A stretch of 16,757 nt of DNA, taken from NCBI GenBank assembly GCA_964428935.1, contig CAYSAG010000091.1, positions 1 through 16,757 of the forward strand, written 5' to 3'. How positions within the stretch are numbered: the first letter of the stretch is position 1; the number at the start of each line of letters is the position of its first letter. A program made the translations under genes and the position numbers. The stretch is from JAADHY01 sp964428935 (GTDB taxonomy: Bacteria > Planctomycetota > Planctomycetia > Planctomycetales > Planctomycetaceae). Shown in pieces: positions 7,364-14,379 of this stretch. The notes below the pieces were generated by a model. The model worked only from the letters and a program-made list of their open reading frames with translations. It had not been told where the DNA came from and did no database searches.

Positions 7364-8502
7364 GCGTTGCGACGACACAAGACAAGCCGACGTCTGCGGT
7401 GTCAGGGGGGAACGTTGGCGTGAGCCAGTGCCGCGAAGCGTCGCCTCGCCAGCACCAGGCTCGCCGCTGCCGCCTCCTGCGCTTGCTGTCGTGGGTCAAC
7501 CTGCTGGTTGTGGCCGCGCTGTGGTTCTTGCTGGCGGTGGTTTCCGAACGCTGGTGGTTCAGCTCGGCGCTGACCTACGTCCCGCGGCGGCCCTACGCGC
7601 TGCCCGCCTTGGTGCTGCTGCTGGTCGGGCTGGTGTGCCGAGACCGCCGCGTCGTGGGGTTGAACCTGTTGGCTGCGGCCCTCGTGCTGGGGCCGGTCGC
7701 CGGGTTGCGTGCGCCGGTCTGGCGGTTGGTACGTCCGCCGGCCGTGCCGCCACAGGCGCTTCGACTGCGCGTCGTCACGTGCAACGTGCAGGGGTTTTGT
7801 CCCGACTTCGCCACGGTTTTGCAAGAGTTGGGGGCGGTGAACCCTGACGTGGTGGCGCTGCAGGAGTGTCGGTCGGACAACCCGTTGTTGGAAAAGTTTT
7901 TTGACGGGTGGCACCAATTGCGTGTGGGCGAGCTGTGGGTGGGGTCGCGGTTTCCGTTCGTCGAGCTGGCTCGGTGTCGACCCCAGGCCTTCGGCCGACG
8001 CACCGCCCTGGCCGTGCTCTTGCAAACGCCGCGCGGGCCGCTGCTGTTGGTCAACTTGCACCTGGAAACGCCCCGTCACGCTCTGCTCAAGCTGACGCCA
8101 CGCACCGTCTGGGACGGAACCGGCGTGGCGGCCGTCGAGAAAATGTTGGAACGGCGGCTGGCCGAGACGGGCGAGACGTGGCGGTTCGTCGACCGGCTTC
8201 GCGGCGACCGGCCCGTGCTCGTCTGCGGCGACTTCAACATGCCCAGCACCAGCTCGCTGTTCCGAGACTACTGGAGCGAGTACCGCGACACGTTCGACGA
8301 GAGCGGTTGGGGCTACGGCTTCACCGCCCCCTGCTCCAAGCACCGACGCTGGCCCGACCACACGCCGTGGCTTCGAATCGACCACATTCTGGTCTCGTCG
8401 GAGTGGCAAGTGCTGTGGTGCCGCGTGGGCCGGACCAACGGGTCGGACCACCGACTGGTGGCCGCCGAAGTGGCTCTGCCGCCGCAGCCGAGAGGACAGT
8501 GA
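7360..8502 (+). CDS. Membrane-anchored endonuclease/exonuclease/phosphatase-family hydrolase
   Basis: A 380-residue EEP-superfamily (DNase I-like fold) phosphodiesterase or phosphatase. Three hydrophobic segments (about 43-62, 78-93 and 97-115) place the catalytic domain (about 135-375) on the membrane surface, most likely outside the cytoplasm, but topology was not computed. Motifs are complete: TCNVQ (Asn142), LQE (Glu169), NLHLE (His234), GDFN (Asp291, Asn293), RIDHI (Asp341, His342) and GSDHR (Asp363, His364). The family acts on nucleic acids, inositol phosphates or phospholipids, so substrate is open. The exopolysaccharide context suggests a phospholipid or polyprenyl-phosphate bond (inference). 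The GTG start overlaps the previous stop by 4 bp (GTGA), with AAGGAG 10 nt upstream. The first ~35 residues are hydrophilic, and a later start is possible. Confidence 0.85.
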   Translation: MSVATTQDKPTSAVSGGNVGVSQCREASPRQHQARRCRLLRLLSWVNLLVVAALWFLLAVVSERWWFSSALTYVPRRPYALPALVLLLVGLVCRDRRVVGLNLLAAALVLGPVAGLRAPVWRLVRPPAVPPQALRLRVVTCNVQGFCPDFATVLQELGAVNPDVVALQECRSDNPLLEKFFDGWHQLRVGELWVGSRFPFVELARCRPQAFGRRTALAVLLQTPRGPLLLVNLHLETPRHALLKLTPRTVWDGTGVAAVEKMLERRLAETGETWRFVDRLRGDRPVLVCGDFNMPSTSSLFRDYWSEYRDTFDESGWGYGFTAPCSKHRRWPDHTPWLRIDHILVSSEWQVLWCRVGRTNGSDHRLVAAEVALPPQPRGQ

Positions 8503-8728
8503 CGGCCTCGGCAGAAAAAACCGTCCGCCGCCGCACAACCGCACCAACCGCGCTGGTCGTTCAGTCCGGACGGGCCGAACCAAACCAACCGCTGCGGTGC
8601 AGAACGGCAAGGCCGGGTGGTCTGGCTTTTCCGCCTCCGCTCGTTTGCGCGGACCGACTGCACCCGGCAATTCGCCTCGGCCGGCAGTCAGGTTGCCTTT
8701 TCTCGACCTTTCCCAGTCCTCGCCGCCG

Positions 8729-8755
8729 TTGCGTCCCGTAAACGCGTGCTAGATT
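8729..8755 (+). promoter_or_regulatory. Possible sigma70-type promoter
   Basis: TTGCGT (8729-8734), a short 15-bp spacer, then TAGATT (8750-8755). TAGATT sits in one of the few AT-rich patches of the spacer. The -35 element is weak and the spacing is short, so this is only a candidate for transcription of the BY-kinase gene. Confidence 0.25.
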
Positions 8756-8841
8756 TTCAGGACGACCGTGCGCGCCGTGCGGCGGGCGAAGACCGCGCGA
8801 CGCCGTCGGTTTGGTGAGGAGCGTGCCGTGGGCTTCCGCCC

Positions 8842-8901
8842 CAGTCTGAGTCCCCTCGTCGGTCGGGGGGAGAGGACGTCAGCGGAGCCAGCCGGGTGAG
8901 G
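8842..8901 (+). repeat. Possible dispersed palindromic intergenic repeat
   Basis: The arms GTCCCCTC (8850-8857) and GAGAGGAC (8870-8877) pair with one mismatch around a C/G-rich loop, followed by a GGGTGAGGG end. This arrangement resembles small intergenic repeats common in GC-rich bacteria (from memory). Only one copy is in the window, so repetition cannot be shown here. Confidence 0.35.
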
Positions 8902-8923
8902 GCCGCTCGTCCGGCCGTGAGCG

Positions 8924-8929
8924 AGGAGT
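8924..8929 (+). promoter_or_regulatory. Shine-Dalgarno GAGGAG deciding a GTG start
   Basis: GAGGAG lies 7 nt upstream of GTG 8937. It overlaps the alternative in-frame GTG at 8928, which has no usable site at normal spacing. The start at 8937 is therefore preferred. Confidence 0.65.
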
Positions 8930-8936
8930 GAGACAC

Positions 8937-11300
8937 GTGAGCGGTGAGAACCCGTACCGGAACGTAACAGAGACCACCGAACCGTCCAGCTCGACGGACA
9001 CTTTGGACCTGCTCCAGTACCTGCGTTTGGCTCAGCGGTACCGCTGGTGGCTGGCCGCCGGTTTGCTGGGCGGACTGCTGCTGGGACTGGCCGTTTACCT
9101 GAAACTGGGGCCAGCCTACGAAGCGACGACCCGCATTCTGGTCTCCAAGAAGGTCAACGTGCCGCTTCGAGACGACAGCACGCCCACGTACGGCGAACGA
9201 GGTGAGCACATTGCGTTGATCATGAGTCCGTTCATTGTGGGCAAGGCCGTCCAAATGCACCGGTTGGACCGCCTGCCGTCGTTGGCCAAGTCGAAGGAGC
9301 CGGTTCAAGACATTCTGGAGTCGCTGACGGTCAAACGCAGTGCCGGGCACGACCAGTCGTTCTTGAACATCATTGACATTACCTACCGCAACCGAAACAA
9401 GTCCGACGCGCGGACGGTGGTGGCGGCCATTGTCGACGCGTACCGGTCGTACCTGCGCGAGTCGGCTCAGGAACACACCAGCGAGGTGGTGGCACTGATT
9501 ACGAAAGCCAACAAGGAGCTGCTCCAACAACTGCGGCAAAAAGAGAAGGAGTACCTGGCGTTTCGCGAGTCCGCTCCGCTACTCTGGCGTAGCCCGCCCG
9601 GCGTCGACACCCCGACCAGCGACGTCGTCAACACGCACCTGGACAACTTGCAGGCCATTGAGGCCGAGCGGCGCAAAAACTTGCTGAAACGGACCGAACT
9701 GGAGTCGAAAATCAAGACGTTGGAAGAGGCTCGGGCCAGCGGCCAGTCACCGCGTTCGCTGGAACTGCTAGTGCGGCTGCTCATGGCCAACGCGGGCAAC
9801 GGACGGGCGCCGGCGCCGGAAGTCGCCTCCACCGCTTCGGGCCTGGAAACTCAATTGCTACCGTTACTGACACGCCGCGAGCAACTGCTGCGAGACTTCG
9901 GTCCCGACCACCCGGCCGTCCAGTCCGTGCAGAAAAGCATTGAGACGGTGGTGAACTTCTACCGAAGCCGCGGCGTGGTCGTTCCCGACGAGCTGGTGGA
10001 GGGACTGGCTCGGACCAGCCAGCCCAAGAACCAGACGACCAGCGACCTCTTCACCGCCTACCTCGGCTCGCTGCGTCAACAACTGACCGAGCTCCAGTAC
10101 CAGGACGAACAGCTCGCCAACTTGCAGCAGCGCGAGGCGGAACTGGCCAAGCAGCTCGCCCGCTACCAGGCTCAAGACCAAACCTACCACGACGACATTG
10201 CTCGAATCAAAGAGCTGTGGAACGTCGTCGTGCGGCGGCTGAACGAGCTGAACCTGGTCAAGGACAGCCAGGGCTACTCGCTGAAGCAAATTGCCCCCAT
10301 TCGCGTCGAGCTGCACTGGAAGCGCGTGCTGAAAATTGTGGGGGCTGGTGTGTTCTTGGGGCTGGTCGTTGTGTGCCTGCTGATTTACGTGAACGAGCAA
10401 CGCGACACGACGTTGAAGTCGGTCGACGAGATTCAGAAGCTGCTCGGGCAGCCGGTGTTGGGAGCCATTCCGCGGTTCGAGGTGGACCGGCAAGCGCCCG
10501 GACCGCTCGACCCGTCGCTCCGCTACTTCTACTACCCGGCGTCGATTGAAGCCGAAGCGTACCGGGCTGTGCGAATTACGCTGTTGTCGGAGCTGGTTGA
10601 GGGCGGGGAGCGGGTCGTGCAGGTGTCGAGCCCCGAACCGGGCGACGGCAAGACGACCTTCGTTGCCAACCTGGCCCTGTCGCTGGCGCAGACCGGTCGC
10701 CGAGTGCTGCTGCTGGACGCCGACCTTCGACGACCGCGCACACACACCCTGTTCGGCGTCCAGCGCGAAACGGGACTGGCCGAAGTGGTCGAGGGGCGAG
10801 TCAGCTTGCGAGCGGCCGTGAAGGAAACGGCCATGCCGAACCTGTGGCTCTTGACGGCGGGAGCCCCGGTGGCTCAACCGGCCGAGCTGCTCTCGGAGCC
10901 CGGCTTCCGCCGAGCGCTCAACGCCGCCCGAGACGAGTTCGACCTGGTCCTGGTCGACTCGCCACCGGTGCTCGTCGTCAGCGACACGTCAATCATTGCC
11001 CAGCAAGTGGACGGGCTGCTGCTGGTGCTGCAACTGGGCAAGAACCTTCGCGCGACGGTGCGGCGGGCGCTGGAGCGGCTGAAGGCGAACCACGTGCGGG
11101 TGCTCGGAGCCGTGGCCAACGCTCTGGAAGCCACTTCGGAAGACGGCTACGCCTACGGCTACGCGTACGGCGACGTCTACAGCCAGGCAGCCGCGGACCG
11201 CGACGGGTTCGAGACCAGCGACGCAGCCGGCCAGCGAGAAGACGCACCGACCAGCGAGCCCGAGCCGCCTCTGGTCGCGGCCAGCAACGACCAGCCGTAA
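8937..11300 (+). CDS. Wzz/BY-kinase polysaccharide copolymerase (tyrosine autokinase)
   Basis: A 787-residue inner-membrane protein joining a Wzz/GNVR chain-length domain to a cytoplasmic bacterial tyrosine kinase. TM1 is at about 38-58 and TM2 at about 465-487, with a long Gln/Glu/Arg-rich, coiled-coil-like periplasmic region between. The kinase has Walker A SSPEPGDGKTT (564-574), Walker A' VLLLDADLRRP (590-600) and Walker B LVLVDSPP (670-677). A tyrosine cluster at 738, 740, 742, 744 and 748 is the probable autophosphorylation site, followed by a further ~39-residue acidic/Gln-rich tail. The protein controls polymer length and export by cycles of autophosphorylation. No BY-kinase phosphatase of the low-molecular-weight or PHP type is seen nearby. 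Start chosen at GTG 8937 from the GAGGAG spacing. Confidence 0.93.
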   Translation: MSGENPYRNVTETTEPSSSTDTLDLLQYLRLAQRYRWWLAAGLLGGLLLGLAVYLKLGPAYEATTRILVSKKVNVPLRDDSTPTYGERGEHIALIMSPFIVGKAVQMHRLDRLPSLAKSKEPVQDILESLTVKRSAGHDQSFLNIIDITYRNRNKSDARTVVAAIVDAYRSYLRESAQEHTSEVVALITKANKELLQQLRQKEKEYLAFRESAPLLWRSPPGVDTPTSDVVNTHLDNLQAIEAERRKNLLKRTELESKIKTLEEARASGQSPRSLELLVRLLMANAGNGRAPAPEVASTASGLETQLLPLLTRREQLLRDFGPDHPAVQSVQKSIETVVNFYRSRGVVVPDELVEGLARTSQPKNQTTSDLFTAYLGSLRQQLTELQYQDEQLANLQQREAELAKQLARYQAQDQTYHDDIARIKELWNVVVRRLNELNLVKDSQGYSLKQIAPIRVELHWKRVLKIVGAGVFLGLVVVCLLIYVNEQRDTTLKSVDEIQKLLGQPVLGAIPRFEVDRQAPGPLDPSLRYFYYPASIEAEAYRAVRITLLSELVEGGERVVQVSSPEPGDGKTTFVANLALSLAQTGRRVLLLDADLRRPRTHTLFGVQRETGLAEVVEGRVSLRAAVKETAMPNLWLLTAGAPVAQPAELLSEPGFRRALNAARDEFDLVLVDSPPVLVVSDTSIIAQQVDGLLLVLQLGKNLRATVRRALERLKANHVRVLGAVANALEATSEDGYAYGYAYGDVYSQAAADRDGFETSDAAGQREDAPTSEPEPPLVAASNDQP

Positions 11301-11398
11301 CGCGGCCGGACGGCGGGCCACAATTCACGCAGCCGCTCGACCCAGGTCGTCGCGTTTGGTTCGTGACGGCGCCGCTTCGTGCCGGGCCGCTTCTGGTC

Positions 11399-12880
11399 TC
11401 ACGGTTTTTTCGCCGGAGCAGCCCACAGCGTCTGCAGCACCTCGACCGTCCGGTCGACCAGCCGTTGTCCGCCTTCCGGGCCGACCAGGCTGCTGTGCAC
11501 GACCGCGCTGTAACCGCCTCCCTTCACCGCCCGCGCTGTGGGCAAGTACGTTCCGGGCCCGGCCAACTGAATCAAGAAGGTCTGGACGGCGGGACTGCGA
11601 GCCTTAATGCGAATGCCGTAGTCCGTGAACAGCTCGAAACTGTTCGTGCAGACCGCCGCGTCGCCAACCCGGACCACGTGCAGCTCCATTTCGTACGTCG
11701 GCGACGCTTCACGCTGCTGCCGCTCGTAGCGCTGCACCGTCAGCTCGTACCACTTGAACCGACGCAGCAAAGCCGCTCGAGCTTTCGGGTCTTTTTCCAT
11801 TTTGGCGGCCAGCTTGGCGCACGCCGCCTTGGCCTCGTCGTACTCGGCCTTCGTCACGCGGCGGCTCGGCAGGCGCAGGGTCTCGACGTGGTGCCGGAGC
11901 ACGACGCTGGTGTGCTGGTCGTTCCGAACCACCTCGTAGGCGTCTTCGACGGCTCGGACAATGCGTCGAGCAATCTCCTCCAGCCGCGTCAGCCCGCGCA
12001 GTTTCCGCATTCGCTCTTCGGCAGCCCGTCGGTACATGAGGTGAGGCGACTGGTCTCCGGCCGCTCCGGCCCAGCCCAAAACGACCAACTGCTTGCCGAA
12101 CCGTTGCCGCAGCCGCTCGCGCACCGGGTGCCAGAAGTCGGCGTTGACCGCCGACCGCGACTCCACCTCCTGAGCCGGGCACGCCACGTTCACCGCGACT
12201 GCCAGCAGCTTTCCCTCGGCGTTCCAGACAAACAAGCAGTCGACGTCGTGGTCTTCGTACCCTTCCAGGTGCCGGAACGACGCCACGTCCGTGCGGCCGT
12301 ACATTCTGGCCGTCCCGTCTGCGTAGACAGCCCGCCGGTTGTAGCCCACAACCGCGTGCGACAGCCCCCAGCTCACACGACCAACCGCTCGCTTCTTCCA
12401 CGCGTCGGCCACCGCCTGCGCAACCCGCTCTGCGAACAACTGCCGGTACGACTCGACTTGAGTCACGCCGTCGGTCGGAATGGGGTACTTGTCCAACACG
12501 AGCACCGGCGCGGTGTGGGTGTGCGTTCCGTTGAGCACCACCTTCTTCGGGTCCAGTTCCGGCACACGCTTTTGCAGCTCTTGCCGGACCAGCTTCAACA
12601 CGTCGTTTGGAATGTAGAGCACGTCGCACGAGACGAAGACCGCGCAGTCCCCGGGCCCTTTCTCGTCTTGGACCTGCAACACCAGTGCGTTGGCGGTGAG
12701 CGGCGTCTCGGCGGTGCGAGCAATTCGGAGCCGGAACTGGCCGTCCAAGGCCACCGGAAGCGGCGGTGTAATGTCCGCTGTCGAGGCTCCGACCAGCAGC
12801 TCGCTGCGTGCCACCGCCGGACTCAACACCCCCACCAGACCGACCAGCACAACCACCGACAGCCAGCGAGTTGTTCTCAT
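11399..12880 (-). CDS. Exported neutral/alkaline ceramidase-like hydrolase
   Basis: A 493-residue protein with a signal peptide (MRTTRWLSVVVLVGLVGVLS, likely cut after about ALA-like AVARS, residue 26). The body resembles the neutral/alkaline non-lysosomal ceramidase domain common in planctomycetes. Motifs: GASTADITPP (31-40), NGTHTHTAP (117-125, His120 and His122 as likely zinc ligands), NVACPAQE (231-238), SADFWHPVR-like NADFWHPVR (246-254), AAGDQSPHL (273-281), NSFELFTDYGIRIKARS (413-429, Glu416) and GGGYSA (454-459, Tyr457). In the Pseudomonas enzyme the second zinc His lies in the NVACP region. Here it is not a His there, so ceramide amidohydrolase activity is uncertain. The ATG at 12880 is chosen because the signal peptide begins there, with AAGG about 10 nt upstream. 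The longer frame from 12970 adds unrelated basic residues. Confidence 0.85.
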   Translation of the reverse strand: MRTTRWLSVVVLVGLVGVLSPAVARSELLVGASTADITPPLPVALDGQFRLRIARTAETPLTANALVLQVQDEKGPGDCAVFVSCDVLYIPNDVLKLVRQELQKRVPELDPKKVVLNGTHTHTAPVLVLDKYPIPTDGVTQVESYRQLFAERVAQAVADAWKKRAVGRVSWGLSHAVVGYNRRAVYADGTARMYGRTDVASFRHLEGYEDHDVDCLFVWNAEGKLLAVAVNVACPAQEVESRSAVNADFWHPVRERLRQRFGKQLVVLGWAGAAGDQSPHLMYRRAAEERMRKLRGLTRLEEIARRIVRAVEDAYEVVRNDQHTSVVLRHHVETLRLPSRRVTKAEYDEAKAACAKLAAKMEKDPKARAALLRRFKWYELTVQRYERQQREASPTYEMELHVVRVGDAAVCTNSFELFTDYGIRIKARSPAVQTFLIQLAGPGTYLPTARAVKGGGYSAVVHSSLVGPEGGQRLVDRTVEVLQTLWAAPAKKP

Positions 12881-12906
12881 TGGGTTTGCCCTTCGCTTCG
12901 GACCGA

Positions 12907-12934
12907 CTTGTGACGGTGCGCTCCTTGTGACGGT
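12907..12934. repeat. 11-bp direct repeat in the spacer upstream of the ceramidase-like gene
   Basis: CTTGTGACGGT occurs twice, at 12907-12917 and 12924-12934, with a 17-bp start-to-start distance. It lies about 27-54 bp before the ATG of the (-) strand gene at 12880. The repeat could be an operator or a chance duplication in the 105-bp spacer. Confidence 0.5.
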
Positions 12935-12985
12935 TCGTGTCTTGCGCGGCGAGCTTCTCACTCCACACACCCGCCCCGCCTTCGC

Positions 12986-14164
12986 TCATTCCGGCGCCCC
13001 CAACAGTCCTTCGTGGAAAAACACCGGTTTGTAGCCGTGCTCGGTGACCCACCGAATGGCCGTTTCCAGACGCTTCGGGTGGTCCGGCAGGTAGCGCGAG
13101 TAGAACGGCCAGAAGTACTGCTCGTGAGTGAACAGGTCCATGATTTCGGCCTGGTTCGGGTCTTCGGCCAGTGGAGCCAGCGTGGGCACAATTCGTTCCA
13201 CCGGCGTGTTGTTGCACACAATGTCGACTCGGGAAAAGACAATGCCCGAGTCGAAGTCTTTCAGTGCGTCGTGTCGCGACAAGTACTCCGAGCGGGCGTC
13301 GTCCAGCCAGTAGTTGACGTCCCAGATTCCATTTGTCCGTCGGAAGTAGCCGCTCAACGCTCGCACGCCGCGCTGAGCCAACGGCTTCAAAGCCGTCGGT
13401 TGGACCATGCCCCAGTGAATGACGGTCGGGGGCGAGTACGTTTCCTCGCCCGCGAAGCGAATGATTTGCTCGGCCACTGCGTCCAGGTCGGCCAGCAGTT
13501 GTGAAGGCGAGGCGTACTGGTACGGCCGGTCTGGCTTGTTGGTCCGAGCGTGAAAGGCCAGCTTCAGCCAATCGCTGTTGTCTTTCCACTCCGACTTGTA
13601 GCGGTCGGGAAATTGCGGCAGCTCGAACCCGTCCTCGGTGGCGTAGTAAATGTTGAGCACGAAGCGGGTGCCGTACTTTTGGTGCAAGTCGCGAAGCAGC
13701 TTCAGGTAGAAGCAGTCGAACAGGGACCGGTACTGCTTGCGAGCAATGTCGCGCAGGAAGAAGCTGTTGTCGTCGATCGAGAAACGGTAGCGCGGAAAGG
13801 AGTTCCGGTCCCAGACGACTCGGACCACGTGCTGGTGGCGGCCGTAGCTGCCTTCGGCCGCAGCGACCAGGTCGGTCTCCTTGTCTCGCAGGACCACCTG
13901 GGCGCGGAAAGCCGTTCCGTCCCGCTCGGCCGGAACGCCGTTGACCGTCACGCGGTCGCGTAACGGAGCCGTCCCACGCACATCGATTTTCAACCCACCT
14001 TCGACCGGCTGCCCATGTCGGCGGTTCAAGACCGCTCCGTGAAACGGCTCGTCAATCTTCACCAGGCTGGGAATGCTGGAGCGAGCGGTTCGGCTCAACG
14101 TCAGTCCGCCCACTGCCGCCGCAGCCACTTTCAGCAGCGTCCGTCGGTCCACACGACTGTCCAT
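12986..14164 (-). CDS. Tat-exported protein with deacetylase-like core
   Basis: A 392-residue protein. A twin-arginine-type signal runs DRRTLLKVAAAAVGGLTL (about 6-23). Residues 35-120 look like a beta-sandwich (Ig-like): EPFHGAVLNRRHG, then DRVTVNGVPA. The rest resembles a (beta/alpha) barrel related to polysaccharide deacetylases: RYRFSIDDNSFFLRDI (125-140, Asp131 Asp132), KYGTRFVLNIYY (163-174), AFHART (203-208), VIHWGMVQP (248-256, His250) and DLFTHEQYFWPFY (343-355). The motifs suggest metal binding, but substrate is unknown. The start at 14164 follows AAGGGGGG about 8-11 nt upstream and keeps the Tat signal intact. It is separated by 105 bp from the ceramidase-like gene and 215 bp from the AroDE-like gene. 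Confidence 0.68.
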   Translation of the reverse strand: MDSRVDRRTLLKVAAAAVGGLTLSRTARSSIPSLVKIDEPFHGAVLNRRHGQPVEGGLKIDVRGTAPLRDRVTVNGVPAERDGTAFRAQVVLRDKETDLVAAAEGSYGRHQHVVRVVWDRNSFPRYRFSIDDNSFFLRDIARKQYRSLFDCFYLKLLRDLHQKYGTRFVLNIYYATEDGFELPQFPDRYKSEWKDNSDWLKLAFHARTNKPDRPYQYASPSQLLADLDAVAEQIIRFAGEETYSPPTVIHWGMVQPTALKPLAQRGVRALSGYFRRTNGIWDVNYWLDDARSEYLSRHDALKDFDSGIVFSRVDIVCNNTPVERIVPTLAPLAEDPNQAEIMDLFTHEQYFWPFYSRYLPDHPKRLETAIRWVTEHGYKPVFFHEGLLGAPE

Positions 14165-14264
14165 TGGCCGTCCCCCCTTTTCTTCCAACGACCGTCTTAA
14201 GGCGAAGTGCCCTGACCGCCGGAACGAGCGGCTCGGCCAACTGCTGCGGCAGCCTCCTCTCTCT

Positions 14265-14297
14265 GGAAAGGCCGACCGGCGGGCGCTTCGCCTTTCC
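14265..14297. repeat. 8-bp inverted repeat in the spacer after the AroDE-like gene
   Basis: GGAAAGGC (14265-14272) and GCCTTTCC (14290-14297) form a perfect 8-bp stem with a 17-nt loop, between the AroDE-like gene and the Tat-exported protein. No clear U-tract follows on the (-) strand, so a terminator or operator is only possible. Confidence 0.35.
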
Positions 14298-14379
14298 AAA
14301 TTGCAAACAGAGACGAACCGGACGACAGGCTGTCAATCGAGTTGCGTGCGCGGGACGGGCCGGCCAAACCGAGCGGCAA

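Larger units (their letters stand above)
8503..8936 (+). other. Non-coding spacer before the BY-kinase gene
   Basis: A 434-bp stretch with no convincing gene. It holds a possible promoter near 8729-8755 and, at 8842-8901, a partly palindromic segment resembling a dispersed intergenic repeat. A short frame, GTG 8828 to stop 8899 (23 codons), has GAGGAG upstream, but it runs through the repeat and is probably not a gene. The spacer suggests the BY-kinase gene has its own transcription start. Confidence 0.6.

Noticed and set aside
8609..8630. AAGGCC then GGCTTTT as an intrinsic terminator after the EEP gene
   Set aside because: The stem needs a bulge, is only about 5 bp and is followed by only four T.
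8617..8817. A 66-residue frame in the spacer before the BY-kinase gene
   Set aside because: No ribosome-binding site at normal spacing, no motif, and it overlaps a possible promoter.
11301..11398. A terminator between the convergent BY-kinase and ceramidase-like genes
   Set aside because: No stem of useful length with a U-tract was found on either strand.
11709..13589. A 626-codon (-) open frame overlapping both the ceramidase-like and Tat-exported genes
   Set aside because: It crosses both real genes in another frame and has Arg/Gly/Ala-rich shadow composition.
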